Under the pieces are notes generated by a model. The model searched no databases. It had not been told where the DNA came from and worked only from the letters and a program-made list of their open reading frames with translations. Made by a program: the position numbers and the translations under genes. From assembly GCA_022791495.1 (NCBI GenBank), contig JAAVZE010000023.1, positions 1 to 43,498 of the forward strand: DNA of 43,498 bases, in the 5' to 3' direction. This stretch comes from Eubacterium sp. Lineage in GTDB: Bacteria > Bacillota > Clostridia > Lachnospirales > Lachnospiraceae. Positions 18,246 to 25,098 of the stretch are shown here, in pieces. The stretch's first letter is position 1. Each line of letters begins with the position of its first letter.

Positions 18246-18344
18246 CAACAATGCATATCTTTTCTGTTTTTGTTACCTGTATGCTGCCTGTCCAGCAATT
18301 TTTATACAACCCCAGAACATCTCACCACTTTTACTTGGTAAGAG

Positions 18345-18584
18345 TTATGTTTCCGTTCCCTCATACACATACCCTGTTTCCTGCCAGAATTTCAAGGGCG
18401 ATATATAATAGTCATACTGACTGCTGCCCTCTTTCTTGAACGCTACACCAAAAGGAAGAAAGCCTTGAATAATTCCCTGCCTAATGTACTGCTGGTCTTT
18501 CTTCATTACCTTTGCAGCTACCGCTACTGGTACATTTTCGCCTGTGAATTTAGGCATCTCTAAATATACTTTCTTATCCCGCAT
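18345..18584 (-). CDS. Small phage protein of unknown function (79 aa)
   Basis: A 79-residue protein with AAGGAAG before the ATG. The sequence has a helical N-terminal part (VPVAVAAKVMKKDQQYIRQGI) followed by a beta-hairpin-like stretch and YYISPLKFWQETGY. This pattern recalls small DNA-binding proteins of Firmicute phages, but that is inference. It lies closest to attL, which is a place where an excisionase or accessory protein could sit. It follows the upstream gene by three bases and is probably cotranscribed from the promoter at 19172-19200. Confidence 0.7.
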   Translation of the reverse strand: MRDKKVYLEMPKFTGENVPVAVAAKVMKKDQQYIRQGIIQGFLPFGVAFKKEGSSQYDYYISPLKFWQETGYVYEGTET

Positions 18585-18587
18585 ACG

Positions 18588-19004
18588 TCAAACACTTCCT
18601 TTCCCCAAGCTCTCCAACTGCTGGCCGCTGAATGCAGAAACAGGCCAATTATTTATTAAAACTTCAAACGTCTTGAATCCATATATAAATCCCTGCATTT
18701 CTGCCTCAATAGCAACTCCAAACAAAGAATCTTCTAACTTTCTGCTTTGTTCTGAATTAATATTTGTCTGTTTCAACGCTTCATAAAATGCTTCGTACTC
18801 ATCTCTGAGTTCTGCGATTTCCCTTCCCTCCTCTGCTGGCCCTGTGATAAATCGATCGAACAAATCTGTTATGTACTGGCACTCCATCCTTGATCTTCCC
18901 TGCAGCAGGATGTTTTCCGGAAACTGCTCTTTTGACATATGTTCGAGCAAAACTGCCCGCTGTACCGGTTTGTCCTGACTGCTATTCTTTTCTGTTTCTC
19001 TCAT
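18588..19004 (-). CDS. Element accessory protein of unknown function (138 aa)
   Basis: A mostly helical 138-residue protein with no signal or membrane segment. The start at 19004 is chosen for AAAGGAAG just upstream; a longer frame from 19040 has no ribosome site. The C-terminal half (LFGVAIEAEMQGFIYGFKTFEVL) recalls small helical phage proteins of DUF6809 type, a weak guess. It is the first gene after a strong leftward promoter that carries an operator-like site resembling that of the early promoter. It may therefore be induced together with the lytic genes, as accessory (moron) cargo is in other phages. Confidence 0.7.
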   Translation of the reverse strand: MRETEKNSSQDKPVQRAVLLEHMSKEQFPENILLQGRSRMECQYITDLFDRFITGPAEEGREIAELRDEYEAFYEALKQTNINSEQSRKLEDSLFGVAIEAEMQGFIYGFKTFEVLINNWPVSAFSGQQLESLGKGSV

Positions 19005-19171
19005 TTTTCCACTTCCTTTCCGGGTGTGTATTCCAATCAATTACATTGATTTTCTCTATATCCGGCAACCTTTTACTTCATTTTTGCGTATTCTCCACCT
19101 TGTTTTCTCGTATTTGCGTGCATTCAAGGTAAAAAAATAATTTCCAGATTTATTAGTAGTAGTTGAAATTA

Positions 19172-19200
19172 ATTGTATCTCGCATTCACGTGATTGTCAA
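19172..19200 (-). promoter_or_regulatory. Promoter of the left-end accessory unit with operator-like site in its spacer
   Basis: On the minus strand TTGACA (19195-19200) and TACAAT (19172-19177) have a 17-base spacer. The spacer holds the 12-mer TCGCATTCACGT at 19180-19191 (plus-strand reading). A related 12-mer lies at 19108-19119, downstream of the start. The roughly 300 bases between the genes at 19004 and 19312 hold only these signals. Confidence 0.7.
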
Positions 19201-19311
19201 GTACTTTATTGTTCAATTTCGACCTCCACTACACAACCTCCCTCCTGTATCCTATTGGGAAGCCCCCGAAAGAATTCACCTCCTAACTTTATACATACTC
19301 AGAATTTTGAT

Positions 19312-19512
19312 TTATCTGGCAACTCCCTCGGCACAAACAATGTCACTGCTGATGGCAGATTTTGAATTTTCAGTAAGCAGGCTATACACGGATTCCATAT
19401 CCACAGTTCCATTTTCCAACTCAGCCCTGAGTGCTCCGATGATCAATCCGATATTATAATAATCTCTATTAATTCTATATTCCTGAAAATTTACGATATT
19501 TGAATTTTTCAT
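19312..19512 (-). CDS. Small element protein of unknown function (66 aa)
   Basis: A 66-residue protein starting MKNSNIVNFQEYR, with AAAAGGAG before the ATG. A longer frame from 19572 crosses a structured leader and is not preferred. The peptide is amphipathic and helical in its middle part (YYNIGLIIGALRAELENG). It lies downstream of the ribbon-helix-helix gene on the same strand, and its leader contains a large two-part inverted repeat. I recognise no family. Codon use and the ribosome site support expression. Confidence 0.6.
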   Translation of the reverse strand: MKNSNIVNFQEYRINRDYYNIGLIIGALRAELENGTVDMESVYSLLTENSKSAISSDIVCAEGVAR

Positions 19513-19538
19513 GTGACGGCTCCTTTTCTCTCTTGATT

Positions 19539-19584
19539 CCGCCGCAAAGATTTGATAAAATAGACTTATCAATCGTTACGGCGG
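19539..19584. repeat. Nested inverted repeat in the leader of the 66-aa gene
   Basis: An outer 6-bp GC stem (19539-19544 with 19579-19584) encloses an inner 7-bp stem (19552-19558 with 19566-19572). It lies about 30 bases before the start codon and could be an operator or an RNA structure that affects translation. Confidence 0.45.
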
Positions 19585-19635
19585 TTGATAGTTTATTGGG
19601 AAGTCCACTCTTTGACCGGGGGAGGACTTTCTTTT

Positions 19636-19803
19636 TTATTTTTCCAGCAACTGATGTATAGCTCTCCTTATAGCTTCCGCCTTTGATATTCCATGTGCTT
19701 CACAATATGTCAATAATATTTCATTTGTCTGCTTATTCACGCGCACTTTTAGATCAATACACATCGGATTACTGGATCGGGGTCTGCCCATTTTGGTACT
19801 CAC
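19636..19803 (-). CDS. Ribbon-helix-helix (CopG/Arc-like) DNA-binding protein, 55 aa
   Basis: A short gene that is easy to miss. The 55-residue product begins MSTKMGRPRSSNP and has an RHH pattern: a beta strand (IDLKVRVN) followed by two helices (KQTNEILLTYCEAHG and SKAEAIRRAIHQLL). The GTG start at 19803 is favoured because GAGGT lies seven bases upstream; the ATG at 19791 is the alternative. A promoter with an inverted repeat around its -10 box lies directly upstream, which suggests the protein represses its own gene. RHH proteins of this size often control plasmid copy number, toxin-antitoxin or phage genes. No toxin gene is adjacent. Confidence 0.8.
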   Translation of the reverse strand: MSTKMGRPRSSNPMCIDLKVRVNKQTNEILLTYCEAHGISKAEAIRRAIHQLLEK

Positions 19804-19823
19804 TATTTTTTACCTCACTTTTT

Positions 19824-19868
19824 GAGTTCCTACAAACCTATAGTAATTTGTGGAACTCATAAAGTCAA
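19824..19868 (-). promoter_or_regulatory. Promoter and operator of the ribbon-helix-helix gene
   Basis: On the minus strand TTGACT (19863-19868) and TACTAT (19840-19845) have a 17-base spacer. An inverted repeat with arms GAGTTCCtACAAA (19824-19836) and TTTGTGGAACTC (19847-19858) flanks the -10 box, a good place for autorepression. Confidence 0.65.
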
Positions 19869-19902
19869 GAAGTTTTTCTAGAAATTTCCTCCCAGCAGAA
19901 TA

Positions 19903-19992
19903 TGTCACATATATATGTTTTATATTTCTATATATCTTTCTCTATCTCTATATCTATGTGACACGTTGTGACTATACTGTGACAATGTCACA
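19903..19992. repeat. Array of TGTGACA/TGTCACA heptamers
   Basis: Four exact copies and one near copy of the heptamer occur in 90 bases: TGTCACA at 19903 and 19986, TGTGACA at 19957 and 19978, and TGTGACT at 19967. The pair at 19978-19992 forms a perfect palindrome with one central base. The region between is AT-rich. It lies just after the endolysin stop codon and may be a protein-binding array. Confidence 0.5.
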
Positions 19993-19996
19993 TATT

Positions 19997-20794
19997 TTAT
20001 TTCAGAAGCTTTTTCATTTGTAACTTAGATTTTTCTCCGTAAATCCCATCCACCACCAGGTTATATTTCTTCTGAAATATCTTCAGGGCGTTTTCAGTCT
20101 TTGTACCAAATTCTCCGTCCACAGAAAGACCACTCTTCATCACATGATTCAGATCTTTCTGCAGGTTCTTAACCTGAGTACCGCTGCTTCCTTTTCGCAG
20201 GTTGGGTGGCGCCGATGCCAGGGCGGGAACTGTGTCTTTGGCACCACTGGCGTTTTTTATTGTGCCGGCTTTCGATCCCTGGGTGAGATTGATCGCCACA
20301 TGGTGCCCATCGTTGAGAAGTACATCTCCCGGAATCAAGTAATCATCACCTGTCAGATACCTGGAATGTGTGAGCACTTCAAATCCAGCCGCTTTCAGCG
20401 CCGCGCGCAGATTGGATGTGGTACAGTTCGGATTGACATTCTGCAGTTTCTTTAATCCCATCTGATGACCTGCTGCAATGACATTCGCGGCAGTAGACGA
20501 CGAACAGTCTGCTTCACAATTTGTTTTGATCTTTTCAGGTTTCCACCCTGCTGCTTTGAGCTGTGTATAATATGTAGTACGCTGGCTCTGGTCATAGCCG
20601 ATCTTTTCATTTTTTGCAGCGGCTTTTGCAATCTTTGCCAGTATCTTACCCACATCGGCATTCGGATGCCGCAGCACACACTTCCAGGGTCTGTTATACC
20701 AGCTCCTTATTTGGTATTCTGTACCGGTTTGGTCTCCTGCTTTTCCCCCACTGTATCTCTTGTTTTCGTCATGTCCGCAATTCGAAATACTCAT
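19997..20794 (-). CDS. Phage endolysin with peptidoglycan-binding domain
   Basis: A 265-residue lysin. The N-terminal catalytic part (about residues 1-175) resembles a cysteine amidase or peptidase of CHAP/NlpC type: Cys97 in EADCSSS at the start of a helix and His164 or His165 in GDVLLNDGHHVAIN. Residues about 197-265 are a PG_binding_1 domain (LRKGSSGTQVKNLQKDLN and VDGEFGTKT). It would cleave host peptidoglycan to release particles. No signal peptide is present, in line with export through the holin. AAGGAGGTG precedes the ATG. It starts one base after the stop of the holin-like gene. Confidence 0.88.
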   Translation of the reverse strand: MSISNCGHDENKRYSGGKAGDQTGTEYQIRSWYNRPWKCVLRHPNADVGKILAKIAKAAAKNEKIGYDQSQRTTYYTQLKAAGWKPEKIKTNCEADCSSSTAANVIAAGHQMGLKKLQNVNPNCTTSNLRAALKAAGFEVLTHSRYLTGDDYLIPGDVLLNDGHHVAINLTQGSKAGTIKNASGAKDTVPALASAPPNLRKGSSGTQVKNLQKDLNHVMKSGLSVDGEFGTKTENALKIFQKKYNLVVDGIYGEKSKLQMKKLLK

Positions 20795-20795
20795 A

Positions 20796-21020
20796 TTACC
20801 ACACCTCCTTTTTCTTCTGGGAAAGATATTCTCTCACCATATTCCACACTGCCGAAATTCCTGCCGACAATCCGGCGATCAGCATGGAGCGGAGGATCAT
20901 CCCTGCACTCTCAGTATCTGTGATGGCAAATATCTGTTCCATACTTACATTTGCCACAAATGCCTGCATAAATGTCTTGCCCGCCCTTATACACACATCT
21001 TTCCAGTCGATTCTTTTCAT
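20796..21020 (-). CDS. Holin-like protein (r1t-holin-like)
   Basis: A 74-residue protein with two hydrophobic segments: AGKTFMQAFVANV and MILRSMLIAGLSAGISAVWNMV. A polar, lysine-rich C-terminus follows. The layout and the opening IDWKDVCIRAGKTFMQA resemble the r1t holin family. Holins form membrane lesions that let the endolysin reach the wall. The ATG at 21020 has GGAGGA upstream; a frame from 21041 is longer but poorly placed. It lies directly before the endolysin gene. Confidence 0.75.
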   Translation of the reverse strand: MKRIDWKDVCIRAGKTFMQAFVANVSMEQIFAITDTESAGMILRSMLIAGLSAGISAVWNMVREYLSQKKKEVW

Positions 21021-21037
21021 TTGCCATTCCTCCATTC

Positions 21038-21358
21038 TCAATACAGAGCATCTATCCCTTGTTCCCGGATGAAATCTCTATGCTTGATCTTTACCTTGGT
21101 GGCATAGGTCAGCGCATCCTGCATGTCCCCATTACAATGTGCATCTGGGATCCGCTGCACCGCTTTCGCGGTGGCTTCCCCCAGCGTGATCGCTGCCATC
21201 ACGCCTTCAATAACGATGGCTTCATTCTGCCGTCTCGCTTCATCCTTCTTTTCTTCTGCCTTCTGCCCCTTCATCATCCTTCGTTCCAATAACCAGAAAC
21301 AAAATCCGGTAATCGCTGATGGAAGGCTCATAGCCAGTAAGATTGTCTGCACACCCAC
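21038..21358 (-). CDS. Small membrane protein of the lysis module (106 aa)
   Basis: A 106-residue protein with one N-terminal membrane segment (LAMSLPSAITGFCFWLLE) followed by a charged, coiled-coil-like stretch and a basic C-terminus. GTG is the start, with AAGGAGG upstream. Its place just before the holin suggests a lysis role, such as a second holin or an antiholin. No family is recognised with certainty, so the name stays general. Confidence 0.7.
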   Translation of the reverse strand: MGVQTILLAMSLPSAITGFCFWLLERRMMKGQKAEEKKDEARRQNEAIVIEGVMAAITLGEATAKAVQRIPDAHCNGDMQDALTYATKVKIKHRDFIREQGIDALY

Positions 21359-21387
21359 TTTCTCACCTCCTTCCGAAACAAAAAAAA

Positions 21388-21401
21388 GAGCCTCTCAGCT
21401 C
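21388..21401 (-). terminator. Weak hairpin with T run before the lysis genes
   Basis: Read leftward, a four-base-pair GAGC/GCTC stem is followed by seven to eight T. It lies between the small tail-associated gene and the lysis genes and may reduce read-through. The stem is short, so confidence is low. Confidence 0.3.
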
Positions 21402-21427
21402 CATAATCACAATTATAATGATGGATT

Positions 21428-21667
21428 TTATTCCTCCATGACTCGATAAACAACACCATTTTTATCTTCTCTGGTGATCGGCTGTTCCGTTGTAAACTGG
21501 TTGATTTGCCTATCCCAGTCCTGGATGGATTCAATACTCACTTTATCCCTGCCGCCTTTTACCAGCAGAAATTTCTTCAGTACACTTTCATAGTCGCTTC
21601 CCTCCATATAGGACTTCTTTATCTGACCGGAACGGTTCTCTTTGTAATTGATCAAAATACCAACCAT
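21428..21667 (-). CDS. Small tail-associated protein of unknown function (79 aa)
   Basis: A 79-residue protein placed between the tail fibre and lysis genes, where PBSX-like phages often carry small XkdX-region proteins. The ATG at 21667 has AAGGAGG eight bases upstream; a GTG nine bases earlier lies too close to that site. The peptide begins MVGILINYKENRSGQ and ends with NGVVYRVMEE, and looks like a small compact domain. It follows the fibre gene with one base between stop and start, so it is translated in the same unit. Function is unknown. Confidence 0.7.
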   Translation of the reverse strand: MVGILINYKENRSGQIKKSYMEGSDYESVLKKFLLVKGGRDKVSIESIQDWDRQINQFTTEQPITREDKNGVVYRVMEE

Positions 21668-21668
21668 A

Positions 21669-23687
21669 TCACACACCTCCTTCCATTTTTATAATACGCT
21701 GTTCCAATTCATCAAATTTCTTCTCCGTATCGCTCTTATACTGCATAAACTCTTTCCGGGTTTCCTGCAGAACATACATCGCCGTCAGATAGAGTTGTTC
21801 ATAATCAACTGCATAATCATAGATCAGTTTCGGATTTCTCTTTCGGTCCCACACATTGGCATTTACCATCTCACATGCGGGAAGAAAATACATTTTATAC
21901 TCGCCGATAAAATCGACATCGATGATAACAGTCTCATAATCCTTCAGTCGGATCCCCAGTTCAGAAATCTTCAAAAGGTATGTTCCATACATTTTGTCAA
22001 ATGTTATGGTGATAGAATCCTCATCCGCATCATAAACTCCTTCGGATAAAGGATTCGAGAAATCCTTATCATCCTGCTCGTAATATGACAGTCCTCCCAG
22101 GTTAAGCGGCAGCTGGGTAAGATTTCCTTCTTTGTCTATCAGATGAATGGAGTTGATCTTCACCGGGGGCTGATAATGCTCTTTCGATACCTTTGCATTA
22201 TCTTCGATCAGCAGATACTGGATGTTCTCCCGGTAATCACTGAACTCCAGTTCGCTGACCGGCATTTCAATCACCTCGTTCAGCACCTGGTATCCCTGGT
22301 CATGTTTATAGTTCCAGACATTTTCAGAATAATCATAGATAATACCTTTCTCTTCATTGGCATAGGGCGCCCGCCATCCGCCAGCGATTCTGTTATCGGA
22401 GGTGTTGGGAATAAAAAATGTAGCCTTGACAGGGGAAAACTCCATATCATCAAGTCCACATTCCCAGATCCACTCCTCCAGATCCTGGGCGATCACTCCC
22501 AGATGATACCGGGAGTGATCCGGTTCCGTCATTCCTGGATTGGTACCTTTATATTGAAACATAGAAATAAGCATCTTATCAAAAAGTTTGATATAGCGGT
22601 CATCGGACAGTGCCGAAATGTTTTTCTTCAGATTTCGATCTGAAGGCGTTCCTTTTGTCGCGTAATATATCGTATCAAAATAACGTGAACTAGTTCCCAG
22701 GGTTATAATAGAACTGGTTCTTTTTGCGCAATAAGGCACCAGTTTTTGGGCGCATCCAAACATCCGTAATGAAACACTTTCCAACCTTGTTTGAGCTCCC
22801 GAAGTATTCATCGTTGAAAATGGAGGTGCGTAGATATCCAGAGCTGATTGATCTTCCAAAAATCTCATGCCTGCTGAACCTATATTATAAGTTCCCAAGC
22901 TCGATGGATTCATCGACTCAGTCTTACTGTAAGAAATTTCAAACCCCTTTTTCGATTTGATTACTCCAGGATTATCAGTTGTAAGTAAATAATTGTCGTG
23001 AGTATGTTTTATCGGCGCATAATCATCAACATGTTTATGCGATGACAAAGCATAGCCGCTGTGGGTATGCGTACTACTTGCCTTTCCGGAAAGCTTACTG
23101 TCCACTGTAGCTTTGGTATAGTAATTCTCATCATGGGTGTGATTTGCTGAAGCATAGTTGTGGGTGTGAGCTGTCAGGGCATAGTTACTGTGGGTGTGGG
23201 TCGTCGCCGCAAAACCGCTGTGGGTGTGCTCAGCTGCCGCATAGTTGCTGTGGGTATGTGACGCCGGCGCATAATTATGGGTATGGCTGGTTTTCGCATA
23301 ATCCGAATGGGTATGTGACGCCGGGGCATAGTTATGAGTGTGTGTACTATTTGCCTTTTCGGAAAGCTTACTATCCACCGTGGCTTTCGGATAATATTTA
23401 TCATCATGGGAATGGGCGCTTGCCGGAAATGTAGAAGGTTTGTTTTTGATGTACGCATCCGAATTTTGATCTGTCACATTCCAATCCGGCTGCACGTTAA
23501 CCCCGGCGCCTGACTCTACCGTCCCCAGCTTATTTTTTACTGCTTCGATCTCCCTGTTGTTGGCAACGGTATTATCCAGCAGCTGCCGGGTAGTGGTATT
23601 TATGTTATCTGCATGATTTGTATCTGAAGTCTCAAGAATCTTAATCTTATTACTGAATCCTGCATTGCTGTTTGTATAATCTTTCAT
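21669..23687 (-). CDS. Tail fibre with HxH repeats and Peptidase_S74 chaperone domain
   Basis: A 672-residue receptor-binding fibre. After an N-terminal attachment region, residues about 90-240 hold about 14 short repeats with His-x-His (for example HTHNYAPAS). In phage T4 gp37 such motifs bind iron in a fibre. The sequence PSDRNLKKN places Ser349 and Lys354 as the self-cleavage pair of an intramolecular chaperone (S74) domain. About 320 residues follow the cut site, more than usual, ending in a coiled coil (QETRKEFMQYKSDTEKKFDELE). AAGGAGG precedes the start. This protein should set which cells the particle binds. Confidence 0.88.
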   Translation of the reverse strand: MKDYTNSNAGFSNKIKILETSDTNHADNINTTTRQLLDNTVANNREIEAVKNKLGTVESGAGVNVQPDWNVTDQNSDAYIKNKPSTFPASAHSHDDKYYPKATVDSKLSEKANSTHTHNYAPASHTHSDYAKTSHTHNYAPASHTHSNYAAAEHTHSGFAATTHTHSNYALTAHTHNYASANHTHDENYYTKATVDSKLSGKASSTHTHSGYALSSHKHVDDYAPIKHTHDNYLLTTDNPGVIKSKKGFEISYSKTESMNPSSLGTYNIGSAGMRFLEDQSALDIYAPPFSTMNTSGAQTRLESVSLRMFGCAQKLVPYCAKRTSSIITLGTSSRYFDTIYYATKGTPSDRNLKKNISALSDDRYIKLFDKMLISMFQYKGTNPGMTEPDHSRYHLGVIAQDLEEWIWECGLDDMEFSPVKATFFIPNTSDNRIAGGWRAPYANEEKGIIYDYSENVWNYKHDQGYQVLNEVIEMPVSELEFSDYRENIQYLLIEDNAKVSKEHYQPPVKINSIHLIDKEGNLTQLPLNLGGLSYYEQDDKDFSNPLSEGVYDADEDSITITFDKMYGTYLLKISELGIRLKDYETVIIDVDFIGEYKMYFLPACEMVNANVWDRKRNPKLIYDYAVDYEQLYLTAMYVLQETRKEFMQYKSDTEKKFDELEQRIIKMEGGV
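23030..23420. repeat. Degenerate tandem repeats coding for the fibre HxH region
   Basis: Units of about 30 bases with a shared GTGGGTRTG-like core (plus strand) recur across this stretch. They encode the HTH-x(5-7) repeats of the tail fibre. The repeats are coding, and their number could change by slippage or recombination. Confidence 0.8.
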
Positions 23688-23698
23688 AGTCTGCCTCC

Positions 23699-24082
23699 TT
23701 AAAATACATCATCCAGAGTAAAGGTCATCTGGATATCTGCGTCCTTTCCCTTACTCTTAAATGTCTTGATACAGGCAATATCACCGTTTTCATCATATAA
23801 TCCTATTTCGCTGATATCTTCCCCAGCCAACTCGTTTTCTGCCAGTATACATACATACTGACAGGTTGTGTCTGCCGGAAATGTATAGCCTTTTATTTCC
23901 TTGCGGTATAACTCCTGTATAAGTTCTTCCTGATCCGCTGTCGGCGCTGCCACATTTCCAGAGGAATCCACCCCTCCATCTCCAAAAGCCATCCCGACGA
24001 TTTTAGGAAGGGTGATCGCCCCGGCTCTTGCCTTTACCATGTTTTCTCTTGCTTTTTTTGTAATGATTACATTGTTTGCCAT
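23699..24082 (-). CDS. Phage tail-collar/fibre-connector protein (DUF3751-like)
   Basis: A 127-residue protein with the N-terminal pattern VIITKKARENMVKARAGAITLPKIVGMAFGDGG, typical of the tail-collar fibre N-terminal domain that attaches fibres to the baseplate. It lies between the baseplate protein gene and the fibre gene, the usual place. AAGGAGG precedes the ATG. The protein is short compared with full fibres, so it probably acts as the connector while the next gene supplies the shaft and tip. Confidence 0.8.
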   Translation of the reverse strand: MANNVIITKKARENMVKARAGAITLPKIVGMAFGDGGVDSSGNVAAPTADQEELIQELYRKEIKGYTFPADTTCQYVCILAENELAGEDISEIGLYDENGDIACIKTFKSKGKDADIQMTFTLDDVF

Positions 24083-24084
24083 TG

Positions 24085-25086
24085 TTATAAAACCTCCTTT
24101 TGATATATGGAATTCATTATTTTTGATCCATCAAAACAGACAGAACCATCAAAAAAACATAAATTCCTTGTTCTTGTCATCGTGACATTACCAACAGATT
24201 CTTCTGATTCTTCAATCTGCAGAAAGTGGTCGACGTTTATATTTCCGTCGTTACATACCTGATCCCGGAATTCAATCTTCGCCCTCACACTTCCCGATAC
24301 TTTAATACATTCTTTTGCAGCTATCCCACTATGTACAGTCATTGCAGTAAGATAAAATACCTCCTGCACGGTAAATTTTATCCGGTTACACTGCAGTCCT
24401 AAAATCAGGTTATACTGTCGTTGCCCGTCCATCACCAGGGAACCATCAAAACAGTCCGTCCCGTCAAATATATGGCATCTCCAGAATGAAATCGAGGTCT
24501 TGATCCCTGCCATAGGCGCAAATGCTCTCTCCATCCCTCTGTAATCCACAATGATGATCACCATGTCCTCGATCGTATCATATACTGTGTGGGACTGTTT
24601 CATCCTGTTCAGTTCATAAAACACCGCCTTGGCATCAAGAGTCCCTTCCTTTATGAAAATAACTTTAAATATATTGGGATGTTTCGCCACATATCCAAAT
24701 CTGCCGGGATTATGGAAGTCCATCACATGAACCTCAGCGCCTAACATCTTCCCAAGGTACTCTTCCATCCTGTATGGTGTCATCGGTGCCCTAAAATCCC
24801 GTTTCTGATAAATCCTTTTTCTGCGTTCATCATAGCTGAGATTTTCCCGGACCGGCAGCTGCCATTTGATCTCATGAAAACGCAGCCCCCATGTGGCTGT
24901 CTCCGGTGCAAACTGCTTTGGCAGCTCCTCTTCTATGATTGCCACTGCCTGATCCCACTCCATCCCCATAACCTGCAGCAGCCATTTCATGACATAAGAA
25001 TCTTTGTAAAATTCCTGGGAAATGGTGCCCAGCATACGTTTTGCCGCTTCGCTGGAAGGGAAGTTTTCAATATCAAAGTCTGACAA
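24085..25086 (-). CDS. xkdU: Baseplate/tail protein, DUF2313 (YmfQ, XkdU-like, P2 gpI role)
   Basis: A 333-residue protein. The N-terminal 200 residues match the DUF2313 pattern (WGLRFHEIKWQLP, SYDERRKRIYQKRD, PMTPYRMEEYLGKML) of the protein that follows baseplate J in PBSX and Mu. The C-terminal extension holds two related FDGS boxes (FDGTDCFDGSLVMDG and FDGSVCFDGSKIM), which may be an added binding module. A GTG at 25095 lies directly on the ribosome site, so the TTG at 25086 with AGGGGG eight bases upstream is preferred. It sits in the baseplate operon. Confidence 0.82.
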   Translation of the reverse strand: MSDFDIENFPSSEAAKRMLGTISQEFYKDSYVMKWLLQVMGMEWDQAVAIIEEELPKQFAPETATWGLRFHEIKWQLPVRENLSYDERRKRIYQKRDFRAPMTPYRMEEYLGKMLGAEVHVMDFHNPGRFGYVAKHPNIFKVIFIKEGTLDAKAVFYELNRMKQSHTVYDTIEDMVIIIVDYRGMERAFAPMAGIKTSISFWRCHIFDGTDCFDGSLVMDGQRQYNLILGLQCNRIKFTVQEVFYLTAMTVHSGIAAKECIKVSGSVRAKIEFRDQVCNDGNINVDHFLQIEESEESVGNVTMTRTRNLCFFDGSVCFDGSKIMNSIYQKEVL

Positions 25087-25098
25087 CCAAAACACCCC

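Noticed and set aside
18064-18309. An 81-codon leftward frame at attL
   Set aside because: It overlaps the end of the beta-galactosidase and has no ribosome site. Its middle part is explained as the displaced end of the GGGtGRT gene.
23030-23420. Regular short repeats that look like a CRISPR array
   Set aside because: They are in frame with the tail fibre, encode His-x-His repeats, and vary in length and sequence. No cas gene is near.
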